A stretch of 50,485 bases of DNA from JACMNW01 sp043721855. Its GTDB lineage: Bacteria; Pseudomonadota; Alphaproteobacteria; Rhodobacterales; Rhodobacteraceae. Below the pieces are notes generated by a model that saw only the letters and a list, made by a program, of their open reading frames with translations, did no database searches and was not told the origin of the DNA. Both the position numbers and the translations under genes were made by a program. The DNA lies in the NCBI GenBank assembly GCA_043721855.1, contig JAYSPY010000116.1:1-50485 (forward strand), in the 5' to 3' direction. Below are positions 1 to 8,261 of this stretch, in pieces; position 1 is the first letter of the stretch; each line of letters begins with the position of its first letter.

Positions 1-1
1 A

Positions 2-1198
2 GCCATTGGCGGGCCGTTTTTGTCTGTGCCAGCGCTCCAAATGCAAAAGGGCCCCGAAGTGATACAGCGCGTTGGATCAGAGGCCGGCCTTGAAAGCTGG
101 ATCAATGGGTTTCGCGCCCGCGCACTTGCCAAAGGCATTTCAGCGCGCACCTTTGACCGGGCGTTTCAGGCCGTGCAATACAACCCGGATGTCATCACCA
201 AAGACCGCAATCAAAGCGAATTCACCAAGACGATCTGGGATTATCTGGACAGTGCGGCGTCCGACAGCCGCGTCGAAAATGGCAAGAAGGCGCTGCGTCA
301 AAACCGCAAATTGCTGGACCGGATCGAGTCTGCCTACGGCGTTGACAAGGAAATTGTCGTCGCCGTCTGGGGCTTGGAAAGTTCCTATGGCACGTTCCGG
401 GGCGATTTCCCGCTGATCGAATCGCTGGCGACACTTGCCTACGATGGCCGTCGCGGGGCGTTTTTTGAACAGCAGTTGGTGGCGGCACTGAAAATTCTGC
501 AAAACGGTGATGTGACGGCGGGTAAGATGACCGGCAGTTGGGCCGGGGCGATGGGACATACGCAGTTTATCCCGACATCGTATCTTGCTTTCGCAGTAGA
601 TTTCACCGGCGATGGCAAACGCGATATCTGGGCCGATAATCCGGCAGATGCATTGGCATCGACCGCCGCGTATCTGGCGAAATCGGGCTGGCAATCCGGG
701 CGGCCTTGGGGCGTGGAAATCAAGCTGCCGCTGGACTACGATTATTCTGTTTCCGGCGACCGTGTGAAAAAGTCGGTAGCTGATTGGCGCGCTTTGGGCA
801 TCCGCACAGTGGATGGCGGGCAATTGCCCGATCATGGCAAGGCGTCCGTTTTGTTGCCTGCCGGCGCGCGCGGGGCAGCGTTTTTGATCTTTCGGAATTT
901 TCAAGCGATTGAGCGGTACAATTCTGCCGATGCTTACGTCATTGGCATAGGACATCTTGCGGACCGGCTAAAGGGTGGCCCCGCCATTCAGGCGACATGG
1001 CCGCGTGACGATCGTGCGCTGTTGGTGGATGAACGCATCGAAATGCAGGAACGCCTGACGGGTGCTGGCTTCAACCCCGGTGGTGTGGACGGAAAGATCG
1101 GCCCCAACACCATTGCCGCCGTGAAGGCGTTTCAGCGGTCCATTGGCATGGTGCCGGATGGATACCCAAGCCTTGATATTCTAAAGCGTCTGCGCTAG
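2..1198 (+). CDS. Lytic murein transglycosylase, MltB family, with C-terminal peptidoglycan-binding domain (5' partial)
   Basis: Predicted to cleave the MurNAc-GlcNAc bond of peptidoglycan in the periplasm, forming 1,6-anhydro ends. The frame is open to the left edge. A TTG at 20 could start it, but the residues before and after it look like the end of a signal peptide, so the true start is probably outside the window. The catalytic glutamate lies in a GLESSYG motif (Glu codon 377-379), followed by the family block GAMGHTQFIPTSY (about 547-585). The last 50 residues (MQERL...FNPGGVDGKIG...AVKAFQ) form a peptidoglycan_binding_1 domain. It faces the sugar operon end-on and looks monocistronic. 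The family is secure; the exact MltB-type subclass is not. Confidence 0.9.
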   Translation, partial: AIGGPFLSVPALQMQKGPEVIQRVGSEAGLESWINGFRARALAKGISARTFDRAFQAVQYNPDVITKDRNQSEFTKTIWDYLDSAASDSRVENGKKALRQNRKLLDRIESAYGVDKEIVVAVWGLESSYGTFRGDFPLIESLATLAYDGRRGAFFEQQLVAALKILQNGDVTAGKMTGSWAGAMGHTQFIPTSYLAFAVDFTGDGKRDIWADNPADALASTAAYLAKSGWQSGRPWGVEIKLPLDYDYSVSGDRVKKSVADWRALGIRTVDGGQLPDHGKASVLLPAGARGAAFLIFRNFQAIERYNSADAYVIGIGHLADRLKGGPAIQATWPRDDRALLVDERIEMQERLTGAGFNPGGVDGKIGPNTIAAVKAFQRSIGMVPDGYPSLDILKRLR

Positions 1199-1647
1199 GC
1201 GCAAAAGGGCAAACCGGGCAGATGGCAAATGCCGCAAACCGCTTTGTTAAATCACCGTTAAGTCGCGAAAACTCACGGATTTTTGTCGCTATTTGCGCTT
1301 GTTTGGTGAAACTTTCAAAACGTGCAGAAAACTGTCTTTGTTTGTTGAGAATTTTGTTGAAATGATTGTCACGCGATTTGGTGAAAAATGCTATTTTGTC
1401 GGTATTTTTGCTTGATGCCACTGATATGTTCATATTTGCACAGACGAAAAACGGTGGTTTGGGCGTGGTAAAGGGATGAATAAATCCGATAAGGCTGCGT
1501 TCTGGCTGCTAAAACTGAAGGTTTTGCGCACGTCTGAAATAATTCCGGCGACTCACATCCGTTCTATGTGCGTCTGCAAGCCTTGCGTTATGCTGTCGCA
1601 ACCTGACCGCGTGAACTGACGCCCTCAGGCGGGCACTGTGCGCGCCA
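1199..1647. other. Intergenic stretch between convergent genes, no gene seen
   Basis: This 449-bp gap separates the ends of the convergent transglycosylase and sugar permease genes. It is AT-rich from about 1240 to 1450. Only very short open frames occur (for example 17 codons from an ATG near 1427), none with a convincing ribosome site. A weak dyad, GCCC-N6-GGGC, lies near 1621-1634 just past the permease stop. I see no RNA gene. Confidence 0.6.
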
Positions 1648-2610
1648 TCACGACCGTTGTTTGCTGATGGCGGGAATGGCCACAGCGATGAGGATAATCG
1701 AACCGACCAGCATGTCGCGGACGTAACTATCGACGTTAAGCTGGGTCAGGCCATTGTCCAGAAAGCCCAAAATCATCACGCCAAGCAACGTGGCCAGCAC
1801 ACGCGGCTCGCCCTCGCGGCTGGTGGTCATGCCCAGAAAAACCGCAGCGATCGCATCCAGCATCAGACCGCTGCCTTGGGTTGGGTTGGCGGATGCCACG
1901 CGGGCGGCGTACATCAGCCCCGCAATAGCCGCGCCAAAACCGGTAAGCGCAAAGGCCGAAAGGCGAAGCCTGCGCACGTTGATGCCGGCCAAATGCGCCG
2001 CCTCTCGGTTGCCGCCAATGGCGTAAAGTTTGCGACCATAGGCGGTGTGTTCCAGCACGAACCAGACCACGGCCAGCATCAGCACGGCACTTAGCGTCAG
2101 GTAGGGCAGTTTGACCCCGATCAGGCCGACGTGATCCAATGGCAGACCCGCGCGGGCAAAATCTGAAAAGCCGGTCGGGATGTCGCGGCCATAAAATGTC
2201 TTGCCGCCTGCGATAAAGAAGGCAGCACCGGAAAACACCGTCAGCGTGCCCAACGTGGCGACAAATGGCAAAATGCCAACAACGGCAACCAGAAAGCCAT
2301 TCAAAGCACCCCCTGAAATGCCAACAACCAATGCCGCCGCAATGCCCGCGCCTACAGGATAGCCCGCGGCAAACACAACGGCGGCCACGATGCCGGCAAG
2401 GCTGGCCATGGACCCTATGCTAAGATCGTAGTCGTTCATGACCATAACAATGGTCATCGCAAAGGCGGCGACGGCCAGCATGCTGATTTGCTGGGACACA
2501 TTGATCAGGTTGCGTGGCGCAAGAAACGTGCCGGGCAGTAAAACAGTAAATCCCACCATGATGACGGCAAAGCCCATGAGCGTGCCGTAATGCTGCAAAA
2601 ATCGGGTCAT
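1648..2610 (-). CDS. Sugar ABC transporter permease, RbsC/BPD_transp_2 family
   Basis: Inner-membrane permease subunit of a CUT2-type (ribose/xylose/galactose class) sugar importer, 320 residues. The protein is almost wholly hydrophobic, with about eight to ten predicted membrane segments. It carries the family loop DYDLSIGSMASL near residues 60-71. It is the last gene of a minus-strand operon, and its ATG overlaps the stop of the ATPase gene by 4 bp (ATGA, 2607-2610), which suggests translational coupling. The sugar cannot be deduced. Family assignment is firm. Confidence 0.92.
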   Translation of the reverse strand: MTRFLQHYGTLMGFAVIMVGFTVLLPGTFLAPRNLINVSQQISMLAVAAFAMTIVMVMNDYDLSIGSMASLAGIVAAVVFAAGYPVGAGIAAALVVGISGGALNGFLVAVVGILPFVATLGTLTVFSGAAFFIAGGKTFYGRDIPTGFSDFARAGLPLDHVGLIGVKLPYLTLSAVLMLAVVWFVLEHTAYGRKLYAIGGNREAAHLAGINVRRLRLSAFALTGFGAAIAGLMYAARVASANPTQGSGLMLDAIAAVFLGMTTSREGEPRVLATLLGVMILGFLDNGLTQLNVDSYVRDMLVGSIILIAVAIPAISKQRS

Positions 2611-4124
2611 GCGGTTGCTTTCATCGGCGGGGATTGTGACTTTGCGTCATAAAAACGCGCCAGCAGATCGGCCATCGTGAGGCCGTCTGTCGGGATGATT
2701 TCTGACTGTTTGCCGTTTTGCAAAATCAGAATACGGTCGCATATGCCCAAAAGTTCGGCCAAATCTGACGATGCAATGATCACAGCACAGCCCTGCGCAG
2801 ACAGATCACGGATCAGGGTATAAATATCAAATTTCGCCCCTACATCGACGCCGCGCGTCGGCTCGTCCAGCAATAAAAGCTGGGGGTTGCCGCCAAGGGC
2901 GCGGGCGAACACCACTTTTTGCTGGTTGCCACCACTCAACTGCCAGACGGATTGCGCCGGGCCGGTGGACTTCAGGCTGACTTTGGTGGCAAGGCGTTTG
3001 GTTTGCGCGGTTTCCCGGCGGCGGTTGGCCAGCAAGCCAATGGGGACAAGATGCGGCAGCATCACATTATCGCGGATCGCGCGGTGCAGCATCACGCCAT
3101 CGGCGCGCCGTTCACGCGGAACGTAAGCCACACCGCGCGCCCAAGCTTTTGCTGGCGATAGGGGCACCGGGGCATTTCGCAAGATCAACGATCCTTGCGT
3201 AGCGCGCTGCAACCCCAAAAACGCTTGCAAGACATGGCTTTGGCCCGCATCTGCAAGGCCAGCCACGCCCAAAACCTCGCCTTCATGCAAGGTGAAATTC
3301 AGCCCTGTAAGGTTTCGTGTGGTGACGTTTTCAGCAGCACAGACCACCTTTGCGCCGATTGGGCTGCACCGGGGCGGGTGCGCGTGTTGGACATCGCGCC
3401 CGGTCATGGCGGCAATGATTTCCGGGCCAGAGGTTTGCTGCATTTCTTGCGACAAGACTTTTTTGCCGTCGCGCAGAACCGTCACGCGGTCGCAGATTTG
3501 CATCACCTCGGTCATGCGGTGCGAGATGTACAGGATGGCAGCACCACGCTGTTTCAAAAGGCGTATCACCGAGAATAGTTTTTCCGATTCCGTGGCTGTC
3601 AGTGCGGCAGTGGGTTCATCGAACACATAAAGCACGGCCCCTGCCGCGCCATCCAACACCAGGGCACTGGCAATTTTGATCAGCATCTTGTCACCGCTGG
3701 GCAAAAGCCCCGCCTGCTGGTTTACTGCAATATGACGCACGCCCAGCATTGCAAGGGCCTGTGTGGCCCGGGCGTTCAGAGTGCGCCAATCAACCGCAAA
3801 GCCAAAACGGCGGGGAAACCTGCGCCCCAGCAAGATATTTTCGGCGGCAGACAGTTGCGGGATGATGTTCAGTTCCTGATGAATAAAACGAAAGCCTGCC
3901 ATCGAGGCATCTTTCGCGGATGTCAGAGACACAGCCCTGCCATCTATCTGCACAGACATCGCATCAGCGCGCACAACGCCTGCTACCAACTTGATCAGCG
4001 TGCTTTTGCCTGCGCCATTTTCACCCATAAGCGCGTGCACTTCGCCTGCCCGCAGATCAAGATCGACGCCGCTTAGCGCGGGGACGCCCGCGTAGGATTT
4101 GGACAGGTTGCGAAAAGCAATCAT
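2607..4124 (-). CDS. Sugar ABC transporter ATP-binding protein, RbsA-like, two NBDs
   Basis: Tandem-NBD ATPase energising sugar uptake with the adjacent permease and binding protein, 505 residues from the ATG at 4124. The first NBD has Walker A GENGAGKST (34-42) and Walker B VLYVFDEPT, but an unusual signature region (LPSGDKM in place of a canonical LSGGQ-like motif). The second NBD has a degenerate Walker A (GLADAGQSH), a canonical LSGGNQQKV signature and Walker B LLLLDEPTRG. Such asymmetry is usual for CUT2 ATPases. A GTG at 4157 is also in frame but lies inside the intercistronic hairpin at 4148-4177, so I prefer the ATG. Confidence 0.92.
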   Translation of the reverse strand: MIAFRNLSKSYAGVPALSGVDLDLRAGEVHALMGENGAGKSTLIKLVAGVVRADAMSVQIDGRAVSLTSAKDASMAGFRFIHQELNIIPQLSAAENILLGRRFPRRFGFAVDWRTLNARATQALAMLGVRHIAVNQQAGLLPSGDKMLIKIASALVLDGAAGAVLYVFDEPTAALTATESEKLFSVIRLLKQRGAAILYISHRMTEVMQICDRVTVLRDGKKVLSQEMQQTSGPEIIAAMTGRDVQHAHPPRCSPIGAKVVCAAENVTTRNLTGLNFTLHEGEVLGVAGLADAGQSHVLQAFLGLQRATQGSLILRNAPVPLSPAKAWARGVAYVPRERRADGVMLHRAIRDNVMLPHLVPIGLLANRRRETAQTKRLATKVSLKSTGPAQSVWQLSGGNQQKVVFARALGGNPQLLLLDEPTRGVDVGAKFDIYTLIRDLSAQGCAVIIASSDLAELLGICDRILILQNGKQSEIIPTDGLTMADLLARFYDAKSQSPPMKATA

Positions 4125-4147
4125 TTGCACGCGGGGAAACCTTTGGT

Positions 4148-4177
4148 GTCTGGGCACTGCAAAGTGCAGCCCCAGAC
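4148..4177 (-). terminator. Intercistronic hairpin between binding-protein and ATPase genes
   Basis: The sequence GTCTGGG-N16-CCCAGAC, with a further inner CTGCA/TGCAG pairing around a short loop, forms a long hairpin with one bulge. It begins about 16 nt after the binding-protein stop. There is no U-run. In many importer operons a stem here protects the binding-protein mRNA or partly attenuates the downstream genes; that role is inferred. Confidence 0.55.
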
Positions 4178-4193
4178 TATGGAAACGAAGTGC

Positions 4194-5102
4194 CTATTCA
4201 GCCGCGTTAAGGGTGGTGATCAGCTTTGTCGGCACATAGATGACTTTGCTGATAACCTTGTCACCCTTCAGAATGCGGGCAACAGCATCTGCGGTGGTGG
4301 CACCGATCCCGTCAAAGTCTTGGGCAACCGAGGCTTCGAAATTTCCGCCCGCCGCAATAGCCTCGCGCGCTTGGGGGTTGGCGTCGATGCCGACGATCAC
4401 AATGCCTTCGCCGCCACGACCTGCGGCATCAATGGCTTGTTGTGCGCCCAGTGCTGGCTGGTCCCAGGCGGCCCAAACGGCGGCGATGCTGCCCGGTTCG
4501 GGGTTGGCGGCCAGGATAGCCTCCATCTTGGCGCGGCTGTCGGCGATGCCGCCATCAGCCACGTCAGGTGTGATGCGGTCCAGCACCTTGATATCGGGGA
4601 AGTTGGCGAAAATAGCATCGGCCACCACGCCGCGCACTTGCACAGGCGGGAAGGCGTCGAACACAAACATCACCACATTGCCCTTGCCCGATATGCGGTT
4701 GGCAACATAGACCGATGTTTCGGCAGCCATCGCGTAGCCGTTCGAAGTGACGTTGACCGCGACCAGCGGATCGGTGCCCGCATCCATGCCAACCACAGGA
4801 ATGCCCGCGTCAGACGCCGCCGCAAGGCCCGCGCCGATCTGGGCCGGGTCTACGTTGATGACGATGGCATCAACCTTCTGGGTAACGGCATCTTCGATTT
4901 TGCTGATCACAGCCGCCACATCACCTGCGGTATCAACAACGCTGACCTCCCACCCGGCGGCTTTTGCCTTTGCCTGAAAGCCATCGACATACATATGGGT
5001 GCCGGGTTGTGATAGATACGGTGTCACGACGACCACTTTTTCTGCAAAAGCAATGCCGCTGCTGGCAAAAGCCACGACGCTGGCGAGTAGAATTTTTTTC
5101 AT
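4194..5102 (-). CDS. Periplasmic sugar-binding protein of ABC importer (Peripla_BP_4)
   Basis: Substrate-binding protein of the CUT2 sugar importer, 302 residues. Residues 1-20 are a classical signal peptide (MKK, hydrophobic core, AFA end), followed by VVVVTPYLSQPGTHMYVDGF, typical of RbsB-like proteins. The hinge-region block DAIVINVDPAQIGAGL and the pattern GIPVVGMDAG fit the periplasmic-binding-protein type 1 fold. A strong AAGGGAGG ribosome site precedes the ATG. It lies 95 bp after the kinase gene and 69 bp before the ATPase gene. Which pentose or polyol it binds is unknown. Confidence 0.92.
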   Translation of the reverse strand: MKKILLASVVAFASSGIAFAEKVVVVTPYLSQPGTHMYVDGFQAKAKAAGWEVSVVDTAGDVAAVISKIEDAVTQKVDAIVINVDPAQIGAGLAAASDAGIPVVGMDAGTDPLVAVNVTSNGYAMAAETSVYVANRISGKGNVVMFVFDAFPPVQVRGVVADAIFANFPDIKVLDRITPDVADGGIADSRAKMEAILAANPEPGSIAAVWAAWDQPALGAQQAIDAAGRGGEGIVIVGIDANPQAREAIAAGGNFEASVAQDFDGIGATTADAVARILKGDKVISKVIYVPTKLITTLNAAE

Positions 5103-5197
5103 TGAAGCCTCCCTTTAAGATTTGGACAGGTGGATGATAGGGTAATTCCTGTGGCTTTCACGCCTGAAATGACAGCAAAAGCCGGTGTCTTGGATAA

Positions 5198-6685
5198 TTA
5201 TGGCAAAAGCGCTGCTGCCTTTGCCAATGCAAGATATCTTGCATTAATGCTTTGATTGGCATGGGTAGCGTCGCGGAATATTTCGAATAGCTCCGCCAGG
5301 GCGGCGTGGCGTGCGGCGTTCGGGTGATAGGTCGCATCAAAGCGTGCAATGTGTTGGCCGGCACTGGCGAGCGTTGCATGGCTGCCGATGCCGACGGCGG
5401 CTATTGCAGCGGCCCCCACAATACCGGGGTCTTTCACTGCAAGCCTGCGCAAGGTGCGGCCCAGAACATCGGCTCGGATCTGGTTCCACAGGTCTGACGC
5501 AAAGCCGCCGCCACCGCAGGTCAGCGTGTCTGGCAAAACACCTGATGACAGTTGCAGCGCCTCCAGCACCCACCTGGCCGAAAAAGCCACCCCTTCATAC
5601 ACAGCACGGGCAAGGTCGGCTTGGGTGGTTTGTGCATCCATACACAAAAAGGCCGCACGCAAGGTGGCGTTCCACAAGGGCGCGCGTTCACCTTGCAGAT
5701 GCGGCAGAAAAATTGGCGCGGGCTTGGTGCGGTCTGACAGGGCGGCCAGATTGGCCATATCCTCGGGCGTCTGCTGTGAAAGACCACAATACCACCGCAC
5801 CGCCGCACCGCCGCTTTGCGTGGGGCCGGCATGAATGCGGATGCCTGCGCTTCGTGCAAAGACAACGACGCCCGGCGTTGGCGTGATGTGTTGGGCGGTG
5901 ATGCCCAAAATCTCACTCGTGCCGCTAAGATAGACCGCGGCGCCTTCAGTAGCGCCACCTGCCCCGACAAGTCCGGTCCACGCATCCATCGTGCCAAGCA
6001 CCACCGGTATGCCCTGCAAAGGGCCGGGCAAAATCAGATCACCCACAATATCGGTAATCGCGCCAAGCGGGGCCACCCGTTCAGACGCGCCCGGAACAAG
6101 CGTCAGCAATGCCGGGATATAGCGCAGTGCGGTATCGACAAGACCGAAGTTGGACAGCGGATCAGCGCGGATTTGGCCGGTCAATCTGAAAATGCAGTAA
6201 TCTTTTGGCAGCAGCACCCAGCGGGTTTTCTGCCATATATCTGCGCGGTTGCGGGCGACCCATAGCATCCGCGCCAAAGGGTGGCTGGCATCAATTGGGA
6301 TCGGCGCACCCCACCATGCCAGCTTTTGCGCCGGGGTAATGCGCGCCTCAAGCTCATCAGCCTCGGCACTGGCGCGGGTGTCTTGCCAGTTTATCGCCGG
6401 CATCAGCGGGTTGCCTGCGGCATCCACGAAAACATGGGTGTTCACCTGGCTGCACAATCCGATTGCGGCAACCCGGTTTGCCTGCCCGCTTGCCGTGAAA
6501 TGCGCCAGCGCCTGAAAAATCAGATCGACCCAGTCATCGGGGTTTTGTTCGATATAGCCGGGATTGGGGTGCTGCGTTTTGTATGCGCCACGAAATGCCG
6601 CGTGTTCCATACCGTGATCGTCCAGCAGCCCGGCCTTTACGGCCGTGGTGCCCACATCAATACCGATCATCACGTCAGTCGCCAT
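5198..6685 (-). CDS. FGGY-family carbohydrate kinase (XylB-like)
   Basis: Sugar kinase that probably phosphorylates the substrate brought in by the downstream ABC importer; 495 residues from the ATG at 6685, the usual FGGY length. The N-terminal ATPase loop GIDVGTTAVK is at residues 8-17, and GYIEQNPDDW follows near 48-57. The second lobe holds the glycine-rich TCGGGGFASDLWNQI. An in-frame upstream start (6712) is possible, but the ATG with a purine-rich AGGGGCG before it fits the family N-terminus better. As first gene of the operon it suggests kinase-coupled catabolism of a ketopentose or polyol. No dehydrogenase, isomerase or regulator lies beside it, so the substrate is open. Confidence 0.88.
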   Translation of the reverse strand: MATDVMIGIDVGTTAVKAGLLDDHGMEHAAFRGAYKTQHPNPGYIEQNPDDWVDLIFQALAHFTASGQANRVAAIGLCSQVNTHVFVDAAGNPLMPAINWQDTRASAEADELEARITPAQKLAWWGAPIPIDASHPLARMLWVARNRADIWQKTRWVLLPKDYCIFRLTGQIRADPLSNFGLVDTALRYIPALLTLVPGASERVAPLGAITDIVGDLILPGPLQGIPVVLGTMDAWTGLVGAGGATEGAAVYLSGTSEILGITAQHITPTPGVVVFARSAGIRIHAGPTQSGGAAVRWYCGLSQQTPEDMANLAALSDRTKPAPIFLPHLQGERAPLWNATLRAAFLCMDAQTTQADLARAVYEGVAFSARWVLEALQLSSGVLPDTLTCGGGGFASDLWNQIRADVLGRTLRRLAVKDPGIVGAAAIAAVGIGSHATLASAGQHIARFDATYHPNAARHAALAELFEIFRDATHANQSINARYLALAKAAALLP

Positions 6686-7002
6686 CAATCGCCCCTGCCC
6701 CAGCAAGGGCACCTTATCCCGCCAGCGGATCAGTCACCGCAAGTCTGGACGGTCTTTTTGCCGTGGGCAAGCCTGCTTGTGCCTTATTGATCGGCGCATC
6801 AGCATGCGCTTTTCGGCAGAGGACCACGCCGAGCCTTGTTATGCCACGCAACCTTTACCGACCAAGCGCGTTACACTTAGCCATGCTGCCCGCGCGTCAA
6901 GTTGGCAAATGGACGAACCGATATCGCAAATGCAATCCTCAAGCTGCCTGTGCCCGACACTCAAGTCTTGAACAAGCAGCCCTGACACAAGGACGAAAGA
7001 AA
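6686..7002. other. Divergent intergenic region between kinase and CHRD genes
   Basis: This 317-bp region must hold the promoters of the minus-strand sugar operon and of the plus-strand CHRD gene. I could not identify good -35/-10 pairs or a clear operator dyad. An AAGGA ribosome site for the CHRD gene is near 6989-6993. Confidence 0.4.
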
Positions 7003-7431
7003 ATGATGCGGCTACATATCTCAACAGCTATCTCGGCAATTTCTGCGGCTTTCCTGTTTGTAGGGACGGCCGCGCATGCGGAAATGGTGAAGTTCACGAC
7101 AGAAATGACAGGCACCGCTGCGGTGCCGCCGACCGACAGTGCTGCCACCGGGACCGTCGAGCTGACGCTTGACACAGAAGCGAAGACCGTGGCCTGGGTC
7201 GTGACAACTGAGGGAATGAGCGGCGAGCCCGTTGCTTCGCACGTCCACGGCCCTGCAACAGCCACCGAAGCCGCTGGCCCGCAAATCGACACTTTGGCGA
7301 CGATGGCAGGCACTGCCCCGATTACAGATGAACAAATCGCCGATTTGAACGCCGGAATGTACTACTACAACGTTCATACGGCGAAGTATCCAGATGGCGA
7401 AATTCGCGGCCAACTGATGCTTGCCAAGTAA
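7003..7431 (+). CDS. Exported CHRD-domain protein
   Basis: Small secreted protein of 142 residues with one CHRD domain, a beta-rich domain first described in animal chordin and widespread in bacteria; its bacterial role is not established. The N-terminus (about 26 residues, ending AAHA) is a signal peptide. Diagnostic blocks are HVHGPA near residue 80 and YYNVHTAKYPDGEIRGQL at the end. The start is the first of two adjacent ATGs, preceded by AAGGA. It stands alone and is followed by a strong hairpin at 7457-7488. Confidence 0.85.
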   Translation: MMRLHISTAISAISAAFLFVGTAAHAEMVKFTTEMTGTAAVPPTDSAATGTVELTLDTEAKTVAWVVTTEGMSGEPVASHVHGPATATEAAGPQIDTLATMAGTAPITDEQIADLNAGMYYYNVHTAKYPDGEIRGQLMLAK

Positions 7432-7456
7432 TCCCGCCAGCATAGCACGCCCGTTT

Positions 7457-7488
7457 TGCGCCGGTCTTTCTTGATGTAGACCGGCGCA
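7457..7488 (+). terminator. Strong hairpin after the CHRD gene
   Basis: A perfect 11-bp inverted repeat (TGCGCCGGTCT / AGACCGGCGCA) around a 10-nt loop starts 25 bp after the CHRD stop. It is followed by a TCATATTT stretch rather than a clean U-run. It is the likely terminator of the CHRD transcript. Confidence 0.7.
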
Positions 7489-7609
7489 TCATATTTCGGT
7501 CAAGACCCAAAACCTCACCTGAACAACGGCTGTCTGCAGGGGTGAAGTTTCCCAAATTGGCAGTGTTCATAAGCGCTTTTCTGGCTGACAGAGGCACCGC
7601 TGAAGCGGT

Positions 7610-8030
7610 TGAAGCCGTGTTTTTTCCAAAAAGCGCCTGCGCCTGATGACCTGCGCAAAACGCTTTACAACCGATGCCTGCGGTGCAGCCGGATGGGCGT
7701 AGTCGCCACGATCATGACCGAATTGTCAGCACAGTCACAGCAGACCGAGATCGTGATGATCGACGCGACCCATGTGAAGATGCACCGTGCGGCCTCAAGC
7801 TTGGCGGTCAAAAAGCGGGGCCACGCAGATCGCGGATGGCTGATCGGGCGCACGAAAGGCGGGTTGAACGCGAAGCTGCATGTCGCGGCCCATGCGCGGG
7901 GCCCATGCGCGGGGCCGGCCAATCCGGATGTTCCTCTCGGCAGGCCAGACTGCTTGTCCAGACAGCGCGGCCTTACTGGCGTCGCTTTTGGCCTTGGATG
8001 ACGCAGTGGGCATACACCAGCGGTTGGTGG
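7610..8030 (+). pseudogene. Decayed IS5-family transposase, frameshifted by a 13-bp duplication
   Basis: Middle part of an IS5-family (IS427-like) DDE transposase. Frame 1 gives KTLYNR (about 7657), then MIDATHVKMHRAASSL, then the family hallmark IGRTKGGLNAKLH (about 7846-7884). Here a perfect 13-bp tandem duplication (7890-7902 and 7903-7915) shifts the frame; the homologous reading resumes as GRPIRMFLSAGQ in the next frame, to about 8010. Removing one repeat copy restores a continuous frame. The N-terminal domain and the C-terminal part with the final catalytic residues are missing or unrecognisable, and I could not find terminal inverted repeats. Non-functional. Confidence 0.8.
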
Positions 8031-8171
8031 CCCTGTTAAGCGCCCGCGTTTGCCCCAACCTGCCTCAGCATTGACCAAACTATGCCCGGACGTTGGGGCC
8101 TCCACCTTTCGCAGGCCGCACGATTTTCCCCTCTTGCCCCGGTCCCACTGCCCCGCTAAATATGCCACAAC

Positions 8172-8261
8172 GGAAGCGTGGCTGAGAGGCCGAAAGCACT
8201 CGGTTGCTAACTGAGCGTGGGTGGAAGCCCACCGTGGGTTCGAATCCCACCGCTTCCGCCA
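8172..8261 (+). tRNA. tRNA-Ser (anticodon GCT)
   Basis: 90-nt class II tRNA with encoded CCA. The acceptor stem GGAAGCG pairs with CGCTTCC, followed by discriminator G and CCA (8259-8261). The anticodon loop TTGCTAA at 8204-8210 places GCT at 8206-8208, reading AGC/AGU serine codons. A long variable arm (GTGGGTGGAAGCCCAC-like) and the T-loop GGTTCGAATCC are present. It sits between the transposase relic and a gene-poor stretch, a common integration neighbourhood. Confidence 0.97.

Noticed and set aside
140..955. Long minus-strand open frame of 271 codons
   Set aside because: It is wholly antisense to the lytic transglycosylase, whose domains are clear; the product has no recognisable features.
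4125..5012. Plus-strand open frame of 295 codons
   Set aside because: Antisense to the sugar-binding protein gene, His/Arg-rich in the way typical of shadow frames.
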